Assembly (NCBI GenBank): GCA_900766735.1
Contig: CAAFWO010000029.1
Coordinates: 1-57,345 of the forward strand
Direction: 5' to 3'
DNA length: 57,345 nucleotides
DNA from: Clostridia bacterium
GTDB lineage: Bacteria > Bacillota > Clostridia > CAKSNL01 > HGM11501
A program made the position numbers and the translations under genes. The notes below the pieces were generated by a model that was not told the origin of the DNA, did not search any database, and worked only from the letters and a program-made list of their open reading frames with translations. This document shows positions 16,232 to 24,814 of this stretch, in pieces. The stretch's first letter is position 1, and every line of letters starts with the position of its first letter.

Positions 16232-16260
16232 ATAATATAATAAACCGGCGGATAAGTCAA
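16232..16260 (-). promoter_or_regulatory. Sigma-A promoter of the iron alcohol dehydrogenase
   Basis: On the minus strand, TTGACT (16255-16260), 17 bp and TATTAT (16232-16237). Confidence 0.7.
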
Positions 16261-16317
16261 TGTAAATGAGGTGAACAAATTGTTAATTTTTTGTCAATTA
16301 AGCGCGAGAAAAGGAAG

Positions 16318-16346
16318 TTGACAGTTTTTTTAATAAGTGGTAAAAC
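16318..16346 (+). promoter_or_regulatory. Sigma-A promoter of the exported transglutaminase-like protein
   Basis: TTGACA (16318-16323), 17 bp and TAAAAC (16341-16346), 45 bases before the start at 16392. It is divergent from the alcohol dehydrogenase promoter. Confidence 0.65.
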
Positions 16347-16391
16347 AAAAAAGTGCGGTAAAGCATTGATGAGAAAACGGGGGGATGAAAA

Positions 16392-18197
16392 ATGAAAAAA
16401 CTTATAGCACTTTTACTGGGAATGTCCATGCTTATGAGCGTTTGCACATCTGCATTAGATGCGTGGATCGGCGATAAGCATTACAAAATCGGCGAAGAGC
16501 AGAACGATGAGCAATATGATGAGACGGACGATGCGGGAAACGGCGAATATGACAATGAGGATTATATCGACATTCCGTTTGAGGAAGAATTCGAATACGA
16601 GTTTGACAAGGCGAGCGGAACGTTTATCAGAATGATATCCGACGAGGATTATATGTACGTTCCGATGGAAATAGAAGGCGTCAGTGTCAAAAGAATCCTT
16701 CCGGGTGCTTTCACCGATAAACAAAACGTGACATGGGCGGATATTGATGTTCCGGAAGCCATGGAGGGCGCGGTGTTTGTCAATTGCCCGAACCTTGAAA
16801 CGCTCGGATTTTTCGGCGGTGATTTTTTGGAACTGCCCTATGAAAACTGTCCGAAGTTGGATGAATTTCTGATTGACGGAGAGGAAGGAGAAGCGGACCT
16901 TGTTGAGGCTGAATTTCCGGACGGTGCGGTGAAAAATCCGCGCGAGCTTATGAAAAAGCTCGGCGTATTCAAGGGCAACGGCAAAGAAAAGAACGATATG
17001 TCCTTAATATTCGGTATACAGATAAAGAGTGACGACTCGGAAATGGAGTGGGACAAGACCCTTACAAGGGCTGAGGCGGTAATCACCGTATTAAGGCTTA
17101 TGGGCAAGGAGGAGGACGCAAAGAAGGAAACGGGTTACTCGGCGTTTTCGGACGTGCCTGACTGGGCGGTAAGCTATGTAAATTATGCATACAAAAACGG
17201 CATAGTAAAGGGCGTCAGTGAGGACAGGTTTGACCCATATGCGCCCTGCGGAGCAAAGGATTACTGCGTAATGCTTTTAAGGCTTACCGACCTTAAGGAA
17301 AACACCGACTACAGCTGGGCGACGGCGCTTAGAGACATGAGGAGCGCCATCGGAGAGGGAACCGGATGGCATCCCCGCGGAGGCATAAATTATGATGAGA
17401 AAACGCTTTTTGCATGGATATGCCTTAAGGGCTTTACCAGAAAATATGCAGCTTCATTGATTTACGGATTTTTGAGCGTTCCGTTTGCGGACGGAAAAAC
17501 CACTTACGGGGACGTGCTTTGTGAGGAGCGCTCCATGACGACCAGGGAAATGGCAGGATGCGGGATCCGTCTTTCGGATAAACTGATAAACCGAGAAATG
17601 TTCCCGTCATATACCTATAAGCCGGGAGACGAGGTGCGCTTAAATTCCTATCTTTATTACGGGAGCGAAAGCGAAAAGTTTGAGGAATTAAACACCCGGA
17701 CGGTGATAATTAACACCGAGATAAAAGCAAAGGCGGAGGAACTGACAAAAGGCTTGACGGACGACTATGCAAAAGCGAAAGCGATTTCAAAATGGATATG
17801 CGAAAACATCAAGTACGACTATGATAAGTACGAAAAAATAAAAAATCACGACTATCCGAGGGGAGTAGTGGTAGGAGCAAGCCTGGAGGATATAAAATCC
17901 GAGCTGGAGCGTAAAGATGCGGAAGATGCTTTGCTGACATTTAAAACGAAAAAAGGCGTGTGCGATGATTATAGCATGCTTACGCGCGAAATGCTCGCCG
18001 CAGTCGGCGTAAAATCTGTTTATCTTTCAGGCTATGGCAATTCGGACAGTCACGCGTGGAACGAGGCGTATATCGACGGAAGGTGGTTCCCGATCGACAA
18101 TACGTGGGGAATGAAATATTTTGATATGGATCCCGAAAAATTTTATGAGGGGCATACGCCGGATTTTGGATTCGATAACGCGGAGTACTTGAACTGA
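16392..18197 (+). CDS. Exported protein with LRR-like, SLH-like and transglutaminase-like domains
   Basis: The 601-residue protein has a signal peptide at about 1-22. It continues with a very acidic linker (25-60), then a region resembling BspA-type leucine-rich repeats (about 65-150; VNCPNLETL, ENCPKLDEF). An S-layer-homology-like segment follows at about 220-295 (LTRAEAVITVLRLMG, FSDVPDWAVSYVNYAYKNGI). A C-terminal transglutaminase-like domain shows the triad Cys in GVCDDYS, His in SHAWNEAYI and Asp in IDNTWG. It is probably cell-surface-attached and either cross-links or cleaves peptide bonds; the substrate is unknown. The protein ends about 35 residues after the Asp, with no domain beyond it. 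Confidence 0.8.
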   Translation: MKKLIALLLGMSMLMSVCTSALDAWIGDKHYKIGEEQNDEQYDETDDAGNGEYDNEDYIDIPFEEEFEYEFDKASGTFIRMISDEDYMYVPMEIEGVSVKRILPGAFTDKQNVTWADIDVPEAMEGAVFVNCPNLETLGFFGGDFLELPYENCPKLDEFLIDGEEGEADLVEAEFPDGAVKNPRELMKKLGVFKGNGKEKNDMSLIFGIQIKSDDSEMEWDKTLTRAEAVITVLRLMGKEEDAKKETGYSAFSDVPDWAVSYVNYAYKNGIVKGVSEDRFDPYAPCGAKDYCVMLLRLTDLKENTDYSWATALRDMRSAIGEGTGWHPRGGINYDEKTLFAWICLKGFTRKYAASLIYGFLSVPFADGKTTYGDVLCEERSMTTREMAGCGIRLSDKLINREMFPSYTYKPGDEVRLNSYLYYGSESEKFEELNTRTVIINTEIKAKAEELTKGLTDDYAKAKAISKWICENIKYDYDKYEKIKNHDYPRGVVVGASLEDIKSELERKDAEDALLTFKTKKGVCDDYSMLTREMLAAVGVKSVYLSGYGNSDSHAWNEAYIDGRWFPIDNTWGMKYFDMDPEKFYEGHTPDFGFDNAEYLN

Positions 18198-18237
18198 AAA
18201 AAGGTACTGCAACTTTTAAGCTGCAGTACCTTTTTTA
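18197..18237. terminator. Bidirectional terminator between converging genes
   Basis: AAAAAAGGTACTGCA and TGCAGTACCTTTTTT form a long stem with T-runs on both strands, between the exported protein and galK. Confidence 0.9.
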
Positions 18238-18247
18238 TCGCGGTTTT

Positions 18248-19426
18248 TTACTTTAACTCCCTTGCTCCGTCGCCGATGTCGAAGATATAGAACGAAGCCT
18301 CGTAGCCGATCTTGTCCTTATAGATCTTGCCGACTGTCTCGATGAAGTTATCGATAGCGTCATTTTTAACGATGCTGACAGTGCAGCCGCCGAAGCCGCC
18401 GCCCGTCATTCTGCTTCCGATAACGCCGGGAACGCCCTGCGCCGTCTCAGCAAGCGTGTCAAGCTCCTCGCCCGTGACCTCGAAAAGGTCGCGAAGCGAT
18501 GCGTGCGACTGGTTCATAAACTGGCCGAACGCCTTAATGTCGCCCTCTTTTAACGCCTTGACCGACTTTAACACGCGGTCGTCCTCGTAAATAACGTGGG
18601 TAACTCTTCTCTTGACTGTCTCGTCGCTTATCGCGTCCTTATGAGCCTCGAACTCCTCGGGAGTGATTTCTCCCAAGCAGTTTTTTCCGGGCATTACCTT
18701 TTTAAGGTCGGCAAAGCCCTGTTCGCACTGGCTTCTTCTCTCGTTATATTTCGAAGCGCCGAGCTTGTGCTTTTTGTTCGTGTTGGACAAAACGAGCTTG
18801 CAGTCGCCCAGCTCGACGGGAACGAGCTCGTACTTGAGCGTGTCGCACTGTAAGAAGATCGCCATGTTCGCCTTGCCGTTTGCCGATGCGAACTGATCCA
18901 TGATTCCGCAGTTTACGCCGGCATAGTTGTGCTCCGCCCTCTGACCGATCAAAGCCATTTCGGTCTTCGTCGCCTCTTTGCCGCCTGCTTCCGCGGAGAA
19001 GGCCGAAAATACGCACGCGGTCGCAACTTCAATCGCCGCGGATGAGGAAAGGCCGCCGCCGTGGGGCACTCCGTCCTCATAGAGCATATCCGCTCCGGTC
19101 AAGGTGTAGCCGTCCTTCATCATCTCGTCAATAATGCCGGCCTGATAGTTTCCGTAGTGAAGGTCTTTGTAATCGCCGATCTTGTCCATATCAAGAGTCA
19201 CAACATCGGGAAGATCCGTCGCCTTAATGCGGACGGTGCGGTCGGAGCGCTTTCTCACCGCGATGGTGGTCGACGCGCTGATAGCCGCCGGGAAAACGTA
19301 TCCTCCGCTGTAGTCTGTGTGCTCGCCGATCAGGTTAACACGGCCGGGCGAGGTGAAAAAGCGGATCTCGCCGCCGTCGCCGTACAGTTTTATAAATTCG
19401 GACTTTAAAAGTTCAAGGTCTGCCAT
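18248..19426 (-). CDS. galK: Galactokinase
   Basis: Phosphorylates galactose to galactose 1-phosphate (Leloir pathway). The ATG at 19426, with AAAGGA upstream, is preferred to a GTG three codons earlier that sits on the ribosome-binding site; it gives 392 residues, the family norm. The GHMP-kinase motifs are all present: PGRVNLIGEHTDYSGGYV (about 25-42), GGGLSSSAAIEVA (about 120-132) and SRMTGGGFGGCTVS near the C terminus. No galT or galE lies nearby. Monocistronic by its promoter and terminator. Confidence 0.96.
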   Translation of the reverse strand: MADLELLKSEFIKLYGDGGEIRFFTSPGRVNLIGEHTDYSGGYVFPAAISASTTIAVRKRSDRTVRIKATDLPDVVTLDMDKIGDYKDLHYGNYQAGIIDEMMKDGYTLTGADMLYEDGVPHGGGLSSSAAIEVATACVFSAFSAEAGGKEATKTEMALIGQRAEHNYAGVNCGIMDQFASANGKANMAIFLQCDTLKYELVPVELGDCKLVLSNTNKKHKLGASKYNERRSQCEQGFADLKKVMPGKNCLGEITPEEFEAHKDAISDETVKRRVTHVIYEDDRVLKSVKALKEGDIKAFGQFMNQSHASLRDLFEVTGEELDTLAETAQGVPGVIGSRMTGGGFGGCTVSIVKNDAIDNFIETVGKIYKDKIGYEASFYIFDIGDGARELK

Positions 19427-19465
19427 TTTGTACACGTCCTTTCGAAAAAATAAATATTCATTTTG

Positions 19466-19494
19466 AGTATAACATGGGAAACAAAAAATTTCAA
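19466..19494 (-). promoter_or_regulatory. Sigma-A promoter of galK
   Basis: On the minus strand, TTGAAA (19489-19494), 17 bp and TATACT (19466-19471). Confidence 0.7.
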
Positions 19495-19512
19495 CTTATT
19501 TTCTTATTTTAC

Positions 19513-19541
19513 TTGTGTAAATTTCTATTTTGTTTTATAAT
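19513..19541 (+). promoter_or_regulatory. Sigma-A promoter of the trmN6-rsmI transcript
   Basis: TTGTGT (19513-19518), 17 bp and TATAAT (19536-19541). The predicted transcript starts near 19548, leaving about 140 bases of leader before the proposed start codon. Confidence 0.65.
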
Positions 19542-19550
19542 ATATGCAAG

Positions 19551-19653
19551 AAGACTTGCCATGGCAAGTCTTTGAGGCTGTCGCCTCTTCGCATTTCATG
19601 CGACTTGCATCATTGACGGCTTCGCAAAAATGCCATTGCAAGCAAGCATTTTT
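19551..19653. repeat. Cluster of short palindromes in the trmN6 leader
   Basis: Five self-complementary pairs occur in about 100 bases. AAGACTTGCC/GGCAAGTCTT (19551-19572) is a perfect 22-base palindrome. GAGGC/GCCTC lies at 19574-19587, CGCAT/ATGCG at 19590-19602, CTTGCA/TGCAAG between 19604 and 19642, and AAAAATGC/GCATTTTT between 19626 and 19653. The frame is open but the pattern is repeat-like, not coding. It may be a dispersed intergenic repeat or a structured leader. Confidence 0.6.
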
Positions 19654-19690
19654 ACTTACGGTACAGATAGAAGAGAAACGGGGTGGCATT

Positions 19691-20374
19691 TTGCTTTTTG
19701 ATGACGAACGCGCGGAGGACATCGGAGAAGGATTTTCGGTCATACAGTCGGACTCGCTATTTAAATTCGGGACGGACGCGGTGCTCCTTGCCGAATTTGC
19801 GAAGGTGAAAAAAGGTGGCAGTGTGCTTGACTTTTGCACCGGAAGCGGAATCGTGCCCCTCTTAATGTATAAAAACAAAAAAGCGGAGGATTTTGAAGCC
19901 TTGGAGATCTCCGAAAAGGCGGCCTCGATGGCGAAGAGGACGATGGAGTTAAACGGAATTTCAGATAAGATCAGGGTCACATGCGGAGACGTGTGCCGAG
20001 CGCGTGAGATATATAAGGGCCGGCAGTTTGACCTGGTCACCTGTAATCCGCCCTATATGAACGACGGAGGCGGCCTTAAAAACCCGAACGCGGACAAGGC
20101 CGCGGCGCGCCACGAGATATTTTGCACATTAAAGGACGTGGTTGAAAATGCGTCGCGCCTGGTAAGGCCGGGCGGATTTTTCGCAATGGTGCACCGCCCC
20201 CACAGGCTGACGGATATTATGTGCTTAATGAGAGAATATTCGCTTGAGCCAAAAAGGCTCGTGCTCGTTTCAGACTCGAAAAAGAGCGAGCCATCAATGG
20301 TGCTCATCGAAGGAATGAAGGGCGCGGGGCACTATCTTAAAACCTATACGATGTTTATTAAGGAGAATTTGTAA
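19691..20374 (+). CDS. tRNA1(Val) (adenine-N6)-methyltransferase family protein
   Basis: S-adenosylmethionine-dependent N6-adenine methyltransferase of the TrmN6/YfiC group, which modifies A37 of tRNA-Val. I propose the TTG at 19691 (227 residues), preceded by GGGGTGG; the open frame reaches back to 19544, but that part is repeat sequence. The typical beginning ERAEDIGEGFSVIQSD and FKFGTDAVLLAEF follows at once. Motif I is VLDFCTGSGIVPLL (about 45-58) and the catalytic NPPY lies in VTCNPPYMNDGG. The stop overlaps rsmI by one base. The trmN6-rsmI pairing is standard in Firmicutes. Confidence 0.85.
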   Translation: MLFDDERAEDIGEGFSVIQSDSLFKFGTDAVLLAEFAKVKKGGSVLDFCTGSGIVPLLMYKNKKAEDFEALEISEKAASMAKRTMELNGISDKIRVTCGDVCRAREIYKGRQFDLVTCNPPYMNDGGGLKNPNADKAAARHEIFCTLKDVVENASRLVRPGGFFAMVHRPHRLTDIMCLMREYSLEPKRLVLVSDSKKSEPSMVLIEGMKGAGHYLKTYTMFIKENL

Positions 20375-21216
20375 TGGCAGGAAAGCTTTATCTTTGCGCG
20401 ACGCCGATCGGCAATTTATCGGACATCACGCTCCGCTGTCTTGAGGTCTTAAAAAGCGTTGACTTAATAGCGGCGGAGGACACGAGAAGAACGCTCACGC
20501 TTTTGAATCACTTTGAGATCTCAAAGCCTCTGACAAGCTACTATGAACATAACCGCAAGGAAAAAGGCATATTTTTGGCAGAGGAAATGGAAAAGGGCAA
20601 AAATATCGCCCTGGTGTCGGACGCCGGAACTCCGGCGATAAGCGACCCGGGCGAGGATCTGGTCGCGATCTGCATCGAAAAGGGGATCGAGGTCGTTCCC
20701 GTTCCCGGCCCTGTCGCGGCGATCAATGCGCTTATCGGGAGCGGAATGCCGACGGGGCGGTTCACCTTTGAAGGCTTTTTGTCCGTCAACAAGCAGAGCC
20801 GGCGCGAGCATCTTTTATCCGTCGCGAAGGAGCAGCGGACGATGATCTTTTACGAGGCGCCGCATAAGCTGCTTTCGACCCTCCGCGATTTTAAGACGTA
20901 TTTCGGCGGTGAGCGGAAAATTTCGCTCTGCCGCGAGCTTACCAAAATTCACGAGGAATTTGTCCGCCTGACTATCGACGGGGCGATCGCAAAATATGAA
21001 GAAACGCCGCCGAAGGGCGAGTTCGTGCTCGTTATCGAGGGCGCGCCCGAGGAGATAGAAGATTATTCTTCTGTCAGCGTGAAAGACCATGTTATGCGAT
21101 ACATAGAGTCCGGCATGAGCGAGAAGGACGCGATGCGCGCCGCCGCGAAAGACAGGGGCGTTAAAAAGAGCGATATTTATGCGGAATATAAACTTGGAGG
21201 CAAGGACAATGAATAA
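20374..21216 (+). CDS. rsmI: 16S rRNA (cytidine-1402 2'-O)-methyltransferase
   Basis: Methylates the ribose of C1402 in the decoding centre of 16S rRNA. The 280 residues match RsmI. The tetrapyrrole-methylase fold shows LYLCATPIGNLSDITLR at the start, AEDTRRT, LVSDAGTPAISDPGEDLV and VPVPGPVAAINALIGSG. A C-terminal helical domain follows. It overlaps the preceding and following genes, indicating an operon. Confidence 0.97.
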   Translation: MAGKLYLCATPIGNLSDITLRCLEVLKSVDLIAAEDTRRTLTLLNHFEISKPLTSYYEHNRKEKGIFLAEEMEKGKNIALVSDAGTPAISDPGEDLVAICIEKGIEVVPVPGPVAAINALIGSGMPTGRFTFEGFLSVNKQSRREHLLSVAKEQRTMIFYEAPHKLLSTLRDFKTYFGGERKISLCRELTKIHEEFVRLTIDGAIAKYEETPPKGEFVLVIEGAPEEIEDYSSVSVKDHVMRYIESGMSEKDAMRAAAKDRGVKKSDIYAEYKLGGKDNE

Positions 21217-21856
21217 AACGAAAATGATATTTGTGCGACACGGACAGAGTGAGGCGAACCTTGCCGGTATTTTCATCGGTCACATCAACTCTCCTCTGAC
21301 CGAGCTGGGGCACCGCCAGGCAGAGTTGACGGCAGAGTTTTTAAGGGACGAGCATATTGACGTGTTTTACGGCAGTGACCTTATCCGTGCGTATGAGACG
21401 GGGCGCCATATCGCAAAAAGGCACGGCAAAGAAGTCATTTCCGACAGAAATCTGCGCGAGATATATGCCGGAGAATGGGAGGGCAAGAAGTTTTCGGAGC
21501 TTCCGGGGCTTTATGAAAAGACCTACGGCGTGTGGCTTTCGGACATCGGGCACGCACATCCCGACGCGGGAGAGAGCGTTTCGGAGCTTTATGAAAGGAT
21601 TACCGGCGAAGTTAAAAAAATTGCGCGCGAAAATGTGGGAAAGACCGTTCTTATCGCCACTCACGCGACGCCGATACGCTGCCTTGTCTGCCTTTTTAAG
21701 GGAATCGATCCGGCCAATATGAAGGACGTGCCGTGGGTCCACAACGCCTCGGTCACGGAGGCGGACTTTTATGAGGACGGCAGTGTCGCGCCTATTACTA
21801 TTGACAAGTTCGATTTTATGGGAGAGATGGCGACCGCTCTTCCCAAAAATGTGTGA
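21209..21856 (+). CDS. Histidine phosphatase family protein
   Basis: Phosphoglycerate-mutase-like phosphatase of 215 residues. I use the ATG at 21209, which has GGAGG upstream and overlaps the rsmI stop by eight bases. The catalytic motif FVRHGQSEAN (about 7-16) holds the phosphohistidine His; the second His is in LIATHATPIRCL (about 150). A conserved acidic Glu appears in the REIYAGEWEG segment. The family includes cobalamin phosphatase and broad-specificity sugar phosphatases; the substrate here cannot be set. Confidence 0.9.
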   Translation: MNKTKMIFVRHGQSEANLAGIFIGHINSPLTELGHRQAELTAEFLRDEHIDVFYGSDLIRAYETGRHIAKRHGKEVISDRNLREIYAGEWEGKKFSELPGLYEKTYGVWLSDIGHAHPDAGESVSELYERITGEVKKIARENVGKTVLIATHATPIRCLVCLFKGIDPANMKDVPWVHNASVTEADFYEDGSVAPITIDKFDFMGEMATALPKNV

Positions 21857-21863
21857 GGTAATT

Positions 21864-22739
21864 ATGGGACTTACTCATGAAAAAACATTTGTAACGCTTA
21901 AAGATTTAAACATCGGCATTAACATAAACCGCCCGATGGCCTGGTGTGACGAAACGCACTGGCAGATGATATATCACTACCACAGGGAGCTTGAGATCAT
22001 CTATGTCGACAAGGGGTCTTTGATCTGCGGGATCAACAGCGACAGCTTCACGGTGTCCGAGGGTGACATCGTGTTTTTCCCGAGCATGACGCCGCACTAT
22101 ACATACACCAACGAGTCCGGAAGCACAAGAAGCTATATTCAGTTTCAGGAGAGCGACTTTTTTAAGACCGGCAAGACCGAGAGCAGTTTGGACGAGTTTA
22201 TGCGCGGCTGGGCAAAGTCGTATTATGTTTTCAAGGCCGGGACAGAGGAGAATAAGGAGTTTTTGGACTGTCTCGAAGGCATTTTCTATGAGTTTGCGAT
22301 GAAAAAGCCGTTCTATGAGAATTTCGTTCTCGCCGGCATCTATCATCTTATGGCGATATTATACCGCCGCGGTTGTGTCGTGAACCCTGAGCTTGAGGTC
22401 GACAAGACGCTGATCAAAAAGATCATGCCGGCCGTGGAATATGTCGAGAAAAACTACAAGGACAATTTAAGGCTTTCCGAGGCGAGCGGAGAGGCCGGAC
22501 TTTCCGAATATTATTTTTGCAGGCTCTTTAAGAGAGTGACGGGCGCGAATTTCAACGATTTTATCAATTTTGTGCGCGTGAAGAAGGCGGAGGAGGGCTT
22601 ATCCGGCACAACGGATCAGATCGCGGAGGTTGCCGCCGCGGCAGGCTTCACATCAAACGCCTATTTTAACTATGTGTTTAAGAAGATCAAGGGCTGTACG
22701 CCCTCGCAGTATCGCAAATATAAACGCCAGGGGAGCTAA
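21864..22739 (+). CDS. AraC-family transcriptional regulator
   Basis: The 291-residue protein starts at 21864, eight bases after the phosphatase, with GAGGT upstream. The N-terminal cupin-like sensing domain (about 15-150) contains HYHRELEIIYVDKGS and FFPSMTPHYTY. The C-terminal pair of helix-turn-helix motifs (about 190-288) contains LRLSEASGEAGLSEYYFCRL, FKRVTGANFNDFINFVRV and FTSNAYFNYVFKKIKG, typical of HTH_18. The ligand is probably a sugar or sugar acid. It is the last gene of the trmN6 transcript, so its target is not evident from position. Confidence 0.92.
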   Translation: MGLTHEKTFVTLKDLNIGININRPMAWCDETHWQMIYHYHRELEIIYVDKGSLICGINSDSFTVSEGDIVFFPSMTPHYTYTNESGSTRSYIQFQESDFFKTGKTESSLDEFMRGWAKSYYVFKAGTEENKEFLDCLEGIFYEFAMKKPFYENFVLAGIYHLMAILYRRGCVVNPELEVDKTLIKKIMPAVEYVEKNYKDNLRLSEASGEAGLSEYYFCRLFKRVTGANFNDFINFVRVKKAEEGLSGTTDQIAEVAAAAGFTSNAYFNYVFKKIKGCTPSQYRKYKRQGS

Positions 22740-22741
22740 AA

Positions 22742-22770
22742 ATAAAAGGTGCAGTTATGCACCTTTTATT
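22742..22770. terminator. Bidirectional terminator between two AraC genes
   Basis: ATAAAAGGTGCA and TGCACCTTTTAT form a perfect stem with loop GTTA, with T-rich flanks on both strands. Confidence 0.85.
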
Positions 22771-23599
22771 TTATTGTTTCAACATATTGCTTGGGGGTGA
22801 TACCCTTTATTTTTTTAAAACATCGGATGAAATATGACGGGTCGCAAAAGCCGCTTTTTTCCGCCGCCTCGGAAACGGAAGTGCCGGAGGATAAGAGCTT
22901 GCATGCGTTTGAGATGCGAACGCCGGTCAAATAACTGTGGTAGGTGATGCCCGAGGCGGAGCGGAACTTTTCGCAGAAGTAAAACTTGCTGTAGCCGCTC
23001 TTTTCGGCAATAGTTTCGACGGTGATTTTTTCCGCGAAATGTTCGCTCGTGAAGCGGATTATTTCGCGCATCTCGGAATTATTAAGTGCCGAGCGGCTCA
23101 CGCGTTCTGAGTTTTCGTCACGTTCGGACGAGGCACAAAGCACCGAAAATATCCCGACGACCGCTTCGAGTGCTCCGAAAATGTCGCACGGCGCGGCAAG
23201 CTTTTCCGCAAACGGAAAAAGCGCGTCATAAGTGTCCTGGCATGGCGCTATCGAATCAAAGTCAGTGCCCTTTGCCAAAAGCATTTCGCGAAGGTTTAAT
23301 ATTTTTAAAAATCCGTCCGGCGAGAGCTTTATGTTTAAAAGCTTACCGCCGCTTTTTAAATAGTGCATTGAGTGGACCGTTTCGGGCGCAATGAAAAATA
23401 CCTGCTTTCCCGAAAGTTTGTAAAGGCGCCCTCCTATGCGCATTTCCCCTTCCGCGCCGTCGGCGAGTAAAAGCTCGATCGTTTCCGCATAGTGCGGGGC
23501 GACAGAGTATTCATTCCCGAAGGCGGAAGGTATGACGGTCCACGGTGTGTTGCGGTCGAAATCCTTGTGCTCTTTAAAAGCAGTAAAAATGTTGCTCAT
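22766..23599 (-). CDS. AraC-family regulator divergent from the glycyl radical locus
   Basis: With the ATG at 23599 the protein has 277 residues. The N-terminal cupin-like part (about 15-130) shows HYAETIELLLADGAEGEM and FFIAPETVHSMHYL. The C-terminal HTH_18 domain (about 180-275) shows EKITVETIAEKSGYSKFYFC, FRSASGITYHSYLTGVRI and SGFCDPSYFIRCFKKIKG. It is divergently transcribed from the Gfo/Idh-activase-glycyl radical enzyme genes and is their likely regulator. No Shine-Dalgarno precedes the ATG; the promoter predicts transcription starting at the ATG itself. An in-frame TTG at 23626 also lacks one. Confidence 0.9.
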   Translation of the reverse strand: MSNIFTAFKEHKDFDRNTPWTVIPSAFGNEYSVAPHYAETIELLLADGAEGEMRIGGRLYKLSGKQVFFIAPETVHSMHYLKSGGKLLNIKLSPDGFLKILNLREMLLAKGTDFDSIAPCQDTYDALFPFAEKLAAPCDIFGALEAVVGIFSVLCASSERDENSERVSRSALNNSEMREIIRFTSEHFAEKITVETIAEKSGYSKFYFCEKFRSASGITYHSYLTGVRISNACKLLSSGTSVSEAAEKSGFCDPSYFIRCFKKIKGITPKQYVETIK

Positions 23600-23605
23600 G
23601 ATTCT

Positions 23606-23634
23606 ATTATAAACCGAAAATCGCAAGAAATCAA
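23606..23634 (-). promoter_or_regulatory. Sigma-A promoter of the AraC regulator, predicting a leaderless mRNA
   Basis: On the minus strand, TTGATT (23629-23634), 17 bp and TATAAT (23606-23611). Only six bases separate the -10 box from the ATG at 23599. Confidence 0.7.
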
Positions 23635-23656
23635 CATTTTTTCATAACTTTAGGGG

Positions 23657-23685
23657 TTGAAACGGCAAAGAAAACGCACTATAAT
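23657..23685 (+). promoter_or_regulatory. Sigma-A promoter of the glycyl radical enzyme operon
   Basis: TTGAAA (23657-23662), 17 bp and TATAAT (23680-23685). Only about 20 bp separate it from the divergent AraC promoter, so one regulator could act on both. Confidence 0.75.
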
Positions 23686-23716
23686 CAAGATATAAAACAA
23701 CGGAGGAGGATTTTTT

Positions 23717-24814
23717 ATGGTTAAGGCCGTTATAATCGGATTTGCGCACATGCATGTCAATGAGATTGCACTCTACATTCACGAGGCTGAAGGGATCGAT
23801 CTTGTCGCGGCGGCGGATGTTTTACCCGAGATCGCCGAAATTTCGCCCGCACGCTACACGAGAGAGTGGAACAAGGAGAATGTGAGAAAGAACTATTGTG
23901 ACAATATATATGATTCCTATGAGGAAATGTTAGACAAAGAGAAGCCGGACATCGCGTTCATTTTGTGCGCGAATGTGAACAAGCCGCGCATAGTTGAAGC
24001 GTGCGCGCGCCGCGGCGTTTCCGTCAGCATCGAAAAGCCGATCGCAGTAAACTTTGAAGAGGCAAAAAAGATCGAAGATACGGTTAAAAAATACAACATT
24101 GAGGCGATAGTAAACTGGCCGGTCATCTGGAGGGGCTATATGCTCGACATGATAAACGCATATAAGAGCGGCATCGTCGGCAAATTGAAAAAGCTTTACT
24201 ATATCAACGGGCACACAGGCCCTCTCGGCGCAGGCGCGAAGCACAGGGGCGTTTCCGAGACCGCGGAGGAGATGACCGACGAGGCGAGAAAGAGAACCTG
24301 GTGGTATCAGAAAAAAATGGGCGGCGGCGCATTTTTGGACATTTTGTGCTACGGATGTATGTATTCCGCACTTTTACAGACAGATGAGCCGCTGGGCGTT
24401 ATGGCGTACGGCGCGAATTTAAACACCCCGTATTCGGACGCGGAGGACAACGTCACCGCGATCATAAGATACCCCGAAACCGTGACGGTTGCCGAGGGAA
24501 CGTGGACGGCTCCGCAGAAGGTCCTTCCGGCAGGCCCTGTCATCATCGGCGAGAAGGGTGTTATCTACACGGTGAGAAAAGAGGGCGGAGCGGATGTTTT
24601 GGCGGTCGATATGTACGGAAACCCGATCGAGGTCAAGACATCTCCGCTTCCGGACAATATGAAAAACATCGCCGAGCACTATATGCATTCTAAAAGGACG
24701 GGAGAGCCCTTAACGCGTGAGGTGACGCTCGAGCAGAATATGAAGGTTATGGCGCTTCTTGACGCGGCGATCCGCTCGGGCGAGAGCCATAAGGAAGAAA
24801 GCGTGAAAAAATGA
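23717..24814 (+). CDS. Gfo/Idh/MocA-family oxidoreductase
   Basis: NAD(P)-dependent dehydrogenase of 365 residues. The N-terminal Rossmann fold (about 1-125) begins VKAVIIGFAHMHVNEI, with the usual GxGxxG altered to GFAHMH. The EKPIAVNFEEAKK motif (about 111-123) holds the conserved Lys of the EKP signature. The C-terminal alpha/beta domain (about 130-340) contains WWYQKKMGGGAFLDILCYG, where the catalytic Asp/Cys region of the family lies. Substrates in the family are sugars, inositols and related polyols. GGAGGAGG precedes the ATG; the end overlaps the activase by four bases. Confidence 0.9.
   Translation: MVKAVIIGFAHMHVNEIALYIHEAEGIDLVAAADVLPEIAEISPARYTREWNKENVRKNYCDNIYDSYEEMLDKEKPDIAFILCANVNKPRIVEACARRGVSVSIEKPIAVNFEEAKKIEDTVKKYNIEAIVNWPVIWRGYMLDMINAYKSGIVGKLKKLYYINGHTGPLGAGAKHRGVSETAEEMTDEARKRTWWYQKKMGGGAFLDILCYGCMYSALLQTDEPLGVMAYGANLNTPYSDAEDNVTAIIRYPETVTVAEGTWTAPQKVLPAGPVIIGEKGVIYTVRKEGGADVLAVDMYGNPIEVKTSPLPDNMKNIAEHYMHSKRTGEPLTREVTLEQNMKVMALLDAAIRSGESHKEESVKK

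Noticed and set aside
19544..19690. Extension of the trmN6-like gene to an ATG at 19544
   Set aside because: The added 49 residues are translated palindromic repeat sequence, and homologues begin near the proposed TTG.
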